From NCBI GenBank assembly GCA_017547685.1, contig JAFYPD010000068.1, positions 1 through 62,225 of the forward strand: DNA of 62,225 bases, read 5' to 3'. This DNA is from Peptococcaceae bacterium. GTDB taxonomy: Bacteria; Bacillota; Peptococcia; Peptococcales; Peptococcaceae. A program made the translations under genes and the position numbers. Below, piece after piece: positions 27,110 through 34,507 of the stretch (positions within the stretch are counted from its first letter, which is position 1; every line of letters begins with the position of its first letter). The notes beneath the pieces were generated by a model. That model searched no databases and had not been told where the DNA came from. It worked only from the letters and a program-made list of their open reading frames with translations.

Positions 27110-28042
27110 TTATTCGTTTTCAAATAATGGTGTGCTGAAATAGCGTTCGGCGGTGTCTGGCAGAATGGTGACAACGGTTTTGCCTTTGCCCAGTTTTTTG
27201 GCCAGTTTCAGCGCTGCTGCCACGTGGGTGCCGCTGGAGATACCGCACATTAAGCCTTCCAGCCGTGCTAAATCTTTGGCTGTCTGGATGGCGTCCTCGT
27301 CGGTTACAATATAGATTTCATCATAGATGTTCTGATTCAGAATTTCCGGAATCACGCCGTCGCCAATCCCCATCTGCAGATGGGTCCCAACGCTGCCGCC
27401 AGCCAGAATAGCTGCATGTTCCGGCTCCACAGCCCAGATTTCCATATCCGGATTTGCTGCTTTCAGCACTTCGCCCACACCTGTGATGGTGCCGCCAGTA
27501 CCAATACCGGAACAGAACCCGTGAATCGGCCCATCCACCTGTGCCAGAATCTCCTGCGCAGTGCGGCTGCGGTGTGCCATCGGGTTGGCCGGGTTTTCAA
27601 ACTGCTGCGGCACATAAACCTTTGGATTTTCCTTTGCCATACGCAGCGCAGTCTGTAAACATTCCTCAATGCACGCGCCGATATCCCCGTCATCATGAAT
27701 CAGAACCACTTCTGCCCCGTAATGACGCACCAGCTTGCGCCGCTCTTCACTCACCGAATCGGGCATTACAATAATGGCTTTGTACCCTTTCACCGCACAG
27801 ATTAATGCCAGACCAATCCCCTGATTGCCGCTGGTAGGCTCAACGATAATCGTATCCGGCTGAATGAGCCCCTGGGCTTCGGCCTCTGCAATCATATTGA
27901 AAGCCGTTCTTGTTTTTATAGAACCGCCTATATTTACCCCTTCAAATTTCACCAGAATATCAGCACTGTCCGCATCGGTCATCCGGTTCAGACGAATCAT
28001 CGGTGTATTGCCCAGGGCTTCCAGCACATTATTATAAACCAT
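27110..28042 (-). CDS. cysK: Cysteine synthase (O-acetylserine sulfhydrylase)
   Basis: A 310-residue fold-type II PLP enzyme that replaces the acetyl group of O-acetylserine with sulfide. The PLP lysine is in GGSIKTRTAF. PTSGNQGIGLALI is the substrate loop (TSGNTGI in most family members), and GTGGTITGVGEVLK is the phosphate-binding loop. The ATG at 28042 has AGAGGA seven bases upstream; 27 upstream in-frame codons lie in the leader and promoter. Monocistronic, with its own promoter. Confidence 0.93.
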   Translation of the reverse strand: MVYNNVLEALGNTPMIRLNRMTDADSADILVKFEGVNIGGSIKTRTAFNMIAEAEAQGLIQPDTIIVEPTSGNQGIGLALICAVKGYKAIIVMPDSVSEERRKLVRHYGAEVVLIHDDGDIGACIEECLQTALRMAKENPKVYVPQQFENPANPMAHRSRTAQEILAQVDGPIHGFCSGIGTGGTITGVGEVLKAANPDMEIWAVEPEHAAILAGGSVGTHLQMGIGDGVIPEILNQNIYDEIYIVTDEDAIQTAKDLARLEGLMCGISSGTHVAAALKLAKKLGKGKTVVTILPDTAERYFSTPLFENE

Positions 28043-28094
28043 TAGTAAATCCTCTTCTCTTTCCTGATTTTTCAAAACAGATTTCATGCAATTC

Positions 28095-28123
28095 ATTATA
28101 TAACAAATCCATCCATACAACAA
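28095..28123 (-). promoter_or_regulatory. cysK promoter
   Basis: Minus-strand TTGTTG (28118-28123), 17-base spacer, TATAAT (28095-28100), about 53 bases from the ATG. I did not find a T-box or S-box in the short leader. Confidence 0.75.
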
Positions 28124-28141
28124 CAGTAAATTGCAGATGAA

Positions 28142-28732
28142 TCATTCCGTCAGCAGTCCGGCCAGCAGCACATCCACCTGATGCCAGGTTTCCTCCCTTG
28201 TGCCGCTGTTGTCAATCACAGCGTCGGCATATACAACACGCTGGGCATCCGTCATTTGCGATGCAATCCGGTTCTTCGCCTGCCGGAAACTGTATCCGTT
28301 ACGCTGAATCAGCCGTTCCAGCTGAAGTTCCGGGCCGGCTGTCACCACCCATACCTGATCCACCAGCTGATGATACTGTTCCTCCTCTAAAAGCAGCACT
28401 GCATCCAGCACAACAACAGAACCGGCTTCCCGCAGCTGGCTTTTCAGTTCCGCCAGAATCAGCGGGCCTGTAATCGCATTCAGCCGTTTCAGCGCCTCCG
28501 GTTCAGCAAACACCTTGCGACCCAGCATCTCCCGGTTTAACGAACCATCCGCCAATAGATACTGTGCGCCAAACGCATCCCGAATCTGCTGTAACCCGAT
28601 AGACCCCGGCTCCACCACCTGACGGGCCACCAGATCCGCGTCAATGACCGGGATTCCCTTCTGCCGCAGATACTCACTCACCATCGATTTTCCGCAGGCG
28701 ATACCGCCAGTTAAGCCGATTATTTTTGTCAT
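28142..28732 (-). CDS. coaE: Dephospho-CoA kinase
   Basis: A 196-residue P-loop kinase that phosphorylates dephospho-CoA, the last step of CoA synthesis. P-loop GLTGGIACGKSMVSEYL, DADLVARQVVEPG and the LID arginines in RLIQRNGYSFRQAKNRIASQ are clear. It is 22 bases downstream of the ytaF-like gene, the usual Firmicute neighbourhood polA-ytaF-coaE. Confidence 0.94.
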   Translation of the reverse strand: MTKIIGLTGGIACGKSMVSEYLRQKGIPVIDADLVARQVVEPGSIGLQQIRDAFGAQYLLADGSLNREMLGRKVFAEPEALKRLNAITGPLILAELKSQLREAGSVVVLDAVLLLEEEQYHQLVDQVWVVTAGPELQLERLIQRNGYSFRQAKNRIASQMTDAQRVVYADAVIDNSGTREETWHQVDVLLAGLLTE

Positions 28733-28754
28733 TGTTCCACCATCCTCTTACTGC

Positions 28755-29387
28755 TCAAAAAAACAGCCGAACCATACCAATGCCAATCATCAAACAACCC
28801 GGCAGCAATTTTAACAAATGACCGCAGGATAACATTTCTCCTGCATGTTCCCCCAGATAAAGCCCCAGTGACAAACACACAAAGGAACTGACTGCCGTAC
28901 AGATACAGGTCCATACCGGTGAATAGCCCATCCATGCCATGCCAATCCCTGCCCCGCAGGAATCCAGCGACATTGCAATGCCAAGCCACAGTGCCTCTTT
29001 GCTGTTAATATTTCCCGAACAGTCCAAATCAGCCAGATGTGGTTCCCTTAAAATCTGAATCACAATACCCAGGCTGGCAATCTCCCACTGAAAAAGCATC
29101 GCATCGCTATCAACTTCCGATAGCATCTCCCAAAGACTTTTCCACAGCAGAGAAAGACCGAGCACAATCAACAGCCCTGCCCCTAAAAAACGTACCGTAT
29201 TCGCCGCTATAAACTGCCCAATCCAGCTGCCTGCCAGCATGGATGCCGCCAGCACGATCCCGGAACAGCTGCATATAATCAGAATACCATACCAGGGCAG
29301 TTCAATCTTTCTCATACCGTAAGAAAACCCTGCGACCATGCAGTCAAAACTTAACGCCAGTGCCAGCACAACCATTCCCAGCAACAT
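28755..29387 (-). CDS. YtaF/MntP-like membrane protein
   Basis: A 210-residue protein with about six membrane helices, starting MLLGMVVLALALSFDCMVAGFSYG. It is arranged as an inverted repeat of two three-helix units with Asp at matching places (SFDCMVAGFSYG and SLDSCGAGIGMAW). This is the MntP/YtaF manganese-exporter fold. YtaF is annotated as a sporulation membrane protein, while an efflux role for Mn is by homology only. It lies between polA and coaE. Confidence 0.8.
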   Translation of the reverse strand: MLLGMVVLALALSFDCMVAGFSYGMRKIELPWYGILIICSCSGIVLAASMLAGSWIGQFIAANTVRFLGAGLLIVLGLSLLWKSLWEMLSEVDSDAMLFQWEIASLGIVIQILREPHLADLDCSGNINSKEALWLGIAMSLDSCGAGIGMAWMGYSPVWTCICTAVSSFVCLSLGLYLGEHAGEMLSCGHLLKLLPGCLMIGIGMVRLFF

Positions 29388-29510
29388 AACCGTCCCCTTC
29401 CCACAAGTACCTTTTATTACTATATGGAAAGAAAGAAAAAACGTTCTTTAAATACCGGAAACCATTATCTGGCAAAGTAACACAGCCAGATGAAAATTTA
29501 ACGCATCCGC

Positions 29511-32174
29511 CTAAACTCGTTCCATGTCGTACCAGTCAAACCCCACATTCACATCAATTTTCAATGGCACCTCTAAATCCACCGCATGTTCCATGCAGTC
29601 GCGCAGAATCCCAATCAGCCCGGCGATTTCCTGCGGCGGCACTTCAAAAATCAGTTCGTCGTGTACCTGCAGCAGCATTTTTGCCTTGAAACCGTTCTGA
29701 TGCAGCTGGCTCTGTACGCGCAGCATGGCCAGCTTGATAATATCGGCCGCAGTGCCCTGAATCGGAGTATTCACGGCGGTCCGCTCTGCAAAGCTGCGCA
29801 GATTGAAGTTTTTGCTGTTGATATCCTTGATATACCGTTTGCGGCCCATCATCGTTGTGCTGATACCGGTCAGTCGCGCATCGGCGATGGCCTTGTCAAT
29901 CCACTGTTTTACGCCGCTGTAGCGGGCAAAATAACTGTCGATATAGGCTTTTGCCTCGCCCCGTGTGATGCCCAGCTCTTTGCTCAGGCCAAACTCGGTC
30001 TGGCCGTAAATAATACCGAAGTTTACCGCTTTGGCATTGCGGCGCATCTCTTTTGTGACGTCCTCCATCGGCACACCGAACACTTCCGATGCAGTGCGGC
30101 GATGGATATCCTCGTTGTTCATAAAGCTGTCCACCAGCACCGGGTCTTTGGACATATGAGCCAGAATGCGCAGCTCAATCTGGGAATAATCGGCTGCCAC
30201 CAGCACGTTGCCCGGCGTAGACGGCACAAAGGCTTTGCGGATTCGCTTGCCTTCCTCGGTTTTAATCGGGATATTCTGCAGATTCGGCTCGGTACTGCTT
30301 AACCGGCCTGTGGCAGTGATGGTCTGGTTAAAGGTAGTATGCACCTTGCCGGTATCCGGCTGCACCAGCTTCAGAATGCCTTCCACGTAGGTAGAGTTCA
30401 GTTTTGTCAGCTGCCGGTAAGCCAGAATATCTTTTACAAACTCATATTCCTGCGCCAGTGTGTCCAGCACCTCGGCGTCGGTGGAATAGCCGGTTTTTGT
30501 TTTTTTGATGACGGGCAGAGCCATTTTTTCAAACAGGATGGTGCCAAGCTGTTTGGACGAATTCAGATTAAATTCCTCGCCCGCTGCGTCATACAGTTTC
30601 TGCGCCAGCGCATCAATGCGGCCTGTCAGCTCCGCGCCCAGCTTCTGCAGATAGGCCGTATCGATGCGAACCCCTTCCAGTTCCATCATGGTCAAAAGTT
30701 CAGCCAGCGGAAGTTCAATCTGGCTGTATAAGTCCACCAGCTTTTCCTGCTCCATTTTTTCAATTAAAAAATCACTCAAAATATAGATACCTTTCAGCAG
30801 CCCGTAGAGGTGTTCCTCCGGCTCTGTATCCAGTGTTACATCAAAATACTGTGCCAGAAGGGCATCCAGCGATAAATCCTTAGCCTCCGGATTGAGCAGA
30901 TAGGCAAACAGCGTGCTGTCCCAAAAGAGCGACTGCACTGCAATCTGTTCCGGCTGGAAGCTGGCAAATACTTTTTTGGCATCGTCGGTTAAAAGCATTA
31001 CCCGTTTATCTTCTATCCACGGCTTAATTACTTTTGCAAAGCTGCCGAAATCATCGCCACATTCGATGAGATACGGCTGGTCTTCCACAAACAGACCAAA
31101 AGATGCCACCCGGCTCTCCACCACATTGCCCGGTGTGCGGTTCATAATCAGCGCAATGTTCATCGGCTGATACTGTTTGATTACCGCCTGCAGTTCTTCC
31201 GGAGTGGTCAGTTTCAGCCCTTTTTTAATGGCCGGGGCCGGTTCGTAATCGTCCATCTCATCCAGCATGCCATCTGCCGGTACATCGGTCCAGTCGGATG
31301 GTTCAGGCGGATACATGGCCGTTAATTCATTTAACAGAGAACGCAGTTCCAGTTCTTTATACAGCGCTGTTAAAAGAGGCACATCAAAAGGATGGCGAGC
31401 CAGCGCCTCCTCGGTAAATTCCAGCGGAACCTCACAGTAAATAGTGGCCAGTTCTTTGCTCATGTAGGCCTGAGTTTCATTATCCCGCAGCTTGTCGCCC
31501 AGTTTTTTGCCGTTAAAATCATCCAGATGCCGATACAGTTCCTCTATTGTGCCATACTGATGCAGCAGCTTTAATGCTGTTTTTTCGCCCACACCCGGCA
31601 CGCCCGGAATATTGTCTGAGGCATCGCCCATCAGCCCTTTTAAATCGCGAATCTGGTCCGGCACCAGGTTGTAATCTTCCATCAATTTGGCCGGATTGTA
31701 TATCACCAGTTCGCTGATGCCTTTTCTGGTTAAATGCACATTTGTTTTATCGGTAATCAGCTGCAGACTGTCTTTATCCCCGGTGATGATAATGCTGTGC
31801 ATATCATGCTGTTCCGCCCAGCGCACCATGGAGCCAATCACATCATCGCCTTCGTAGCCCTCTTTTTCACAGATGGCAATGTGCATGGCACGCAGCACAT
31901 CTTTGATCAGACCAATCTGGCTGCGCAGTTCATCGGGCATCGGTTTGCGCTGCGCCTTGTATTCGGCATACTGTTCACTGCGGAATACCTTGTGCCCCAC
32001 ATCAAAGGCCACTGCCAGATAATCGGGCTGCTCCTGTTTGATGATGCGCATCAGCATATTGGTAAAACCATACACCGCGTTGGTGATAACCCCTTTGGAA
32101 TTGCTCAGCACCGGAATGGCATAAAACGCCCGGTATGCAAGGCTGTGACCATCAATTACAACTAATTTTTTCAT
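29511..32174 (-). CDS. polA: DNA polymerase I
   Basis: An 887-residue polymerase. The N-terminal 5'-3' exonuclease (1-290) has VIDGHSLAYRAFYA, SIIITGDKDSLQLI and DLKGLMGDASDNIPGVPGVGEKTA. The middle 3'-5' exonuclease-like domain lacks the DxE site (ALIMNRTPG in its place), so proofreading is absent, as in many Firmicute Pol I enzymes. The polymerase domain has motif A ADYSQIELRILAHMS, motif B RRNAKAVNFGIIYG and motif C QVHDELIFEV. ATG at 32174 has AGAGGG seven bases upstream and overlaps the GIY-YIG stop by four bases. Confidence 0.96.
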   Translation of the reverse strand: MKKLVVIDGHSLAYRAFYAIPVLSNSKGVITNAVYGFTNMLMRIIKQEQPDYLAVAFDVGHKVFRSEQYAEYKAQRKPMPDELRSQIGLIKDVLRAMHIAICEKEGYEGDDVIGSMVRWAEQHDMHSIIITGDKDSLQLITDKTNVHLTRKGISELVIYNPAKLMEDYNLVPDQIRDLKGLMGDASDNIPGVPGVGEKTALKLLHQYGTIEELYRHLDDFNGKKLGDKLRDNETQAYMSKELATIYCEVPLEFTEEALARHPFDVPLLTALYKELELRSLLNELTAMYPPEPSDWTDVPADGMLDEMDDYEPAPAIKKGLKLTTPEELQAVIKQYQPMNIALIMNRTPGNVVESRVASFGLFVEDQPYLIECGDDFGSFAKVIKPWIEDKRVMLLTDDAKKVFASFQPEQIAVQSLFWDSTLFAYLLNPEAKDLSLDALLAQYFDVTLDTEPEEHLYGLLKGIYILSDFLIEKMEQEKLVDLYSQIELPLAELLTMMELEGVRIDTAYLQKLGAELTGRIDALAQKLYDAAGEEFNLNSSKQLGTILFEKMALPVIKKTKTGYSTDAEVLDTLAQEYEFVKDILAYRQLTKLNSTYVEGILKLVQPDTGKVHTTFNQTITATGRLSSTEPNLQNIPIKTEEGKRIRKAFVPSTPGNVLVAADYSQIELRILAHMSKDPVLVDSFMNNEDIHRRTASEVFGVPMEDVTKEMRRNAKAVNFGIIYGQTEFGLSKELGITRGEAKAYIDSYFARYSGVKQWIDKAIADARLTGISTTMMGRKRYIKDINSKNFNLRSFAERTAVNTPIQGTAADIIKLAMLRVQSQLHQNGFKAKMLLQVHDELIFEVPPQEIAGLIGILRDCMEHAVDLEVPLKIDVNVGFDWYDMERV

Positions 32175-32434
32175 AAACATTCCCTCTGTTCTTCCGATAA
32201 TAATTGCAGCTTTTGCCTGCGCGGCCACTGCTTAATGGCATATTCCCGCTGCATGGCCTGCTGTTTGGTGGAAAATTTTTCCCAGTACACCAGCCGCACC
32301 GGCCGTCGGCTTCGCGTATATTTTGCCCCTTTTCCGCTGTTGTGGGCACGCACACGCCGCACCAGGTCATCTGTGTAACCAGTATATAGAGACGAATCGC
32401 TGCAAAGCACCATATAGGTGTAGTAAACAGCCAT
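32171..32434 (-). CDS. GIY-YIG nuclease-superfamily protein
   Basis: An 87-residue single-domain GIY-YIG protein (UPF0213/YhbQ type). The motif is YYTYMVLCSDSSLYTGYTDD, with the conserved Arg in RRVRAHNSGKGAKYTRSRRP and the metal Glu in YWEKFSTKQQAMQREYAIK. YhbQ-type proteins are small nucleases, and a DNA repair role is likely but unproven. Its stop overlaps the polA start (ATGA), so the two are translationally coupled. Confidence 0.9.
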   Translation of the reverse strand: MAVYYTYMVLCSDSSLYTGYTDDLVRRVRAHNSGKGAKYTRSRRPVRLVYWEKFSTKQQAMQREYAIKQWPRRQKLQLLSEEQRECL

Positions 32435-32549
32435 ATCCGTATCGCTCCTTTGTTTTTGTATCTTATTATTCTACCATGTATTTTTCTCTATATCCACACA
32501 GAATTACTGCTGTTAACCATTATCATAGAAAAATTTTTTCAATGCACCC

Positions 32550-32578
32550 TTGCACTTTCCGCCACGCAATATTAAAAT
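32550..32578 (+). promoter_or_regulatory. Promoter of the Mrp/NBP35 gene
   Basis: TTGCAC (32550-32555), 17-base spacer, TAAAAT (32573-32578), then GGAGGT at 32608-32613 before the ATG at 32621. The 186-base intergenic stretch otherwise shows only AT-rich sequence. Confidence 0.65.
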
Positions 32579-32620
32579 AAATAGAAGTAAATAATTCATA
32601 TTAATTTGGAGGTAATAATT

Positions 32621-33478
32621 ATGTCTAGTTGTAGCGGATGCTCTTCTTCCGGCAGCTGTGATTCTTCCAGCTGTTCTTCCGGCGGCTGCTCCTCCTGTGG
32701 GGCTCCTCAGAAAACACAGGCCCAGCAGCTGAGCAATATTAAAAATGTAATCGTAGTTATGAGTGGCAAAGGCGGCGTAGGGAAATCTTCCTTCACCTCC
32801 ATGATTGCCATCACCTTAAACAAAAAAGGCTATAAAGTAGGGATTCTGGATGCTGACATTACCGGCCCGAGTATTCCGAAATTATTCGGCCTGCACGGCC
32901 AGCCGCAGATGAGTGAATTCGGAGCTTACCCGCTGAAAAGCGAAAACGGCATTGCAGTGATGTCTATGAACCTGCTGCTGCCAACCGATGATGAACCTGT
33001 TGTATGGAGAGGGCCGGTTATATCCGGCGTTATCAAACAGTTCTGGGAAGAAGTCATCTGGGGCGACCTGGATTACCTAGTGGTTGACCTGCCGCCTGGA
33101 ACCGGCGATGCAACCCTGACCATTCTGCAGAACCTGCCTGTTAACGGTGTTTACATGGTAACATCCCCGCAGGATCTGGCCAACATGATCGTGCGCAAAG
33201 GGATTAAAATGGTAGAAATGATGAACATCCCTGTTCTGGGGATTGCAGAAAACATGAGCTATCTGTCCTGCCCGGACTGCGGCAAAAAAATTCAGCTGTT
33301 CGGCGAAAGCAATATCGCAGAAACCTGCCAAAACCACAAAGTGCCGCTCATCGGCAAATTCCCGCTGGATCCACAGCTGGCCCAGTTAGGCGATGCCGGT
33401 AAAATTGAGAAATACAACGGCGAGGTTCTGAACATTATGATGGAAAATCTGGAAGAATTTCTGCCTGTACAGAACTAA
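32621..33478 (+). CDS. Mrp/NBP35-family Fe-S carrier ATPase with a cysteine-rich N-terminus
   Basis: A 285-residue P-loop ATPase of the Mrp/ApbC/NBP35 family, which assembles and delivers Fe-S clusters. The deviant Walker A is VMSGKGGVGKSSFTSM, followed by GILDADITGPSIPKLFG and VVDLPPGTGDATL. The C-terminal cluster-bridging CxxC is in YLSCPDCGKKIQLFG. The first ~30 residues contain seven cysteines in Gly/Ser (CSGCSSSGSCDSSSC then SSGGCSSCG). This is more like eukaryotic NBP35 or anaerobe-specific variants than plain Mrp, and resembles the YlbF tail at 11995. Co-transcribed with the following small gene. Confidence 0.92.
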   Translation: MSSCSGCSSSGSCDSSSCSSGGCSSCGAPQKTQAQQLSNIKNVIVVMSGKGGVGKSSFTSMIAITLNKKGYKVGILDADITGPSIPKLFGLHGQPQMSEFGAYPLKSENGIAVMSMNLLLPTDDEPVVWRGPVISGVIKQFWEEVIWGDLDYLVVDLPPGTGDATLTILQNLPVNGVYMVTSPQDLANMIVRKGIKMVEMMNIPVLGIAENMSYLSCPDCGKKIQLFGESNIAETCQNHKVPLIGKFPLDPQLAQLGDAGKIEKYNGEVLNIMMENLEEFLPVQN

Positions 33479-33521
33479 CACACGATAGCTATTTCACTAA
33501 TTGATGAAAGGAACTTACCTA

Positions 33522-33785
33522 ATGAAATTCGATAGCACACTGGTAAATGTAGATGGCAAAGAAATCGTAATCGTAGCAGTGGACACCCACTTCTTCTCCT
33601 TACCACAGGAAGAAAAAGGCGAACTGGTACGCGGCTTCTTTGAATACTTCCACAAACCAATCGTTCTGATGGCAGTGAACCCGCAGGGCGATATGCAGTA
33701 CTTTGGCCGTCCGGATTTAACCAATCTGGTTGCCACTCTGAAGTTCGGCGAATTTGAATGGACCACCAACGAAATCGCTGACTAA
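33522..33785 (+). CDS. Hypothetical small protein following the Mrp ATPase
   Basis: An 87-residue protein that I do not recognise. It has a strand-rich N-terminus (STLVNVDGKEIVIVAVDTHF), an amphipathic helix (SLPQEEKGELVRGFFEYFHK), then a second strand pair, PIVLMAVNPQGDMQYFGR and a C-terminal acidic end. No cysteines or membrane helix. The ATG at 33522 has AAAGGA upstream, 43 bases after the Mrp stop and before a shared terminator, so a role alongside Mrp is plausible. Confidence 0.75.
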   Translation: MKFDSTLVNVDGKEIVIVAVDTHFFSLPQEEKGELVRGFFEYFHKPIVLMAVNPQGDMQYFGRPDLTNLVATLKFGEFEWTTNEIAD

Positions 33786-33810
33786 TTGCTGCACAACATA
33801 ATACAGCAAA

Positions 33811-33858
33811 AACAGCACCCCTCCTCCCGATGGTTTTATCGGGAAGAGGGGTGTTGTT
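33811..33858. terminator. Bidirectional terminator between the Mrp operon and the yafQ-like toxin
   Basis: 21-base arms (33811-33831, 33838-33858; AACAGCACCCCTCCTCCCGA versus its near-complement) with one mismatch and a 6-base loop. A-rich on the left and TTTTT on the right. Confidence 0.9.
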
Positions 33859-33870
33859 TTTGCTTAAATA

Positions 33871-34152
33871 TTAACTTTGAAATAAATCACTATGACTTCC
33901 TAACCGGTTTAACATTAATACCAGCACATCATCAATGATTTCGTAAACAAGCAGCCAGTCTGGTTCAATATGGCATTCCCGCAATCCTTTCAGATTTCCT
34001 GTCAGACCATGATCCCGATATTTCAGATTCAGTTTTTCACCGCTGGCTAGAATCTCAACAATCTGATACATTTTTTCAAGGTCTTTTCCCTGCTTTTTGG
34101 CCAGTTTTAAGTCTTTTTTAAACTGGTTGGTGAATCTGATTTCATATTTCAT
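33871..34152 (-). CDS. yafQ: YafQ-family (RelE superfamily) mRNA interferase toxin
   Basis: A 93-residue RelE/ParE-fold toxin that cleaves mRNA on the ribosome. The YafQ catalytic set is all visible: His in KYRDHGLTGNLKG, His and Asp in LRECHIEPDWLLVYEI, and His near the end in RLGSHSDLF. The N-terminus KYEIRFTNQFKKDLKLAKKQGKD is basic. Overlaps the antitoxin by 11 bases, the antitoxin being first, as usual for type II pairs. Confidence 0.9.
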   Translation of the reverse strand: MKYEIRFTNQFKKDLKLAKKQGKDLEKMYQIVEILASGEKLNLKYRDHGLTGNLKGLRECHIEPDWLLVYEIIDDVLVLMLNRLGSHSDLFQS

Positions 34153-34420
34153 CTTCCAGCGCCGCCCTCAAATCTTTTATGCTGGTACACCCTCTGATTT
34201 CAGGATCGCGTGCAATTTTTCGCCCTTCCTCCACAGCTGCAAGCGTAACAGCATTTGGAGTATTCAATTTCAACTCAAAAGGAATCCCGTTAGTACGGAT
34301 TGTCTGACGCAAGAACATATTAACCGCAGTTGTCATGCTGATTCCAAGTTCATTAAAAATCTGCTCCGCCGCGTCCTTTATCTCTTTATCCGTACGGATA
34401 TTCAGATTTGTTGTTGTCAT
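34142..34420 (-). CDS. dinJ: DinJ/RelB-family antitoxin
   Basis: A 92-residue ribbon-helix-helix antitoxin. TTTNLNIRTDKEIKDAAEQI and LGISMTTAVNMFLRQTIR form the RHH DNA-binding domain, and the C-terminal ~45 residues would neutralise the toxin. The ATG at 34420 has GGAGGTG six bases upstream. A strong palindromic operator overlaps its promoter, so the pair is probably autorepressed. Confidence 0.9.
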   Translation of the reverse strand: MTTTNLNIRTDKEIKDAAEQIFNELGISMTTAVNMFLRQTIRTNGIPFELKLNTPNAVTLAAVEEGRKIARDPEIRGCTSIKDLRAALEDEI

Positions 34421-34443
34421 TTGCAACACCTCCTACTGCTCAC

Positions 34444-34481
34444 AGTTTATCACACAATATGTTTATTCGCAACATATTGTG
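34444..34481 (-). promoter_or_regulatory. Promoter and palindromic operator of the dinJ-yafQ pair
   Basis: Minus-strand TTGCGA (34467-34472), 17-base spacer, TAAACT (34444-34449). A perfect 11-bp inverted repeat, CACAATATGTT (34453-34463) and AACATATTGTG (34471-34481), spaced by 7 bases, spans the -35 and spacer. That is the expected place for RHH-antitoxin repression. Confidence 0.8.
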
Positions 34482-34507
34482 CGCATACTGCACGAACTTA
34501 TTCAATT

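Noticed and set aside
29388..29510. ATCTGGC/GCCAGAT hairpin (29467-29491) as the polA terminator
   Set aside because: The 7-bp stem has no following T-run on the minus strand, so evidence for termination is too weak.
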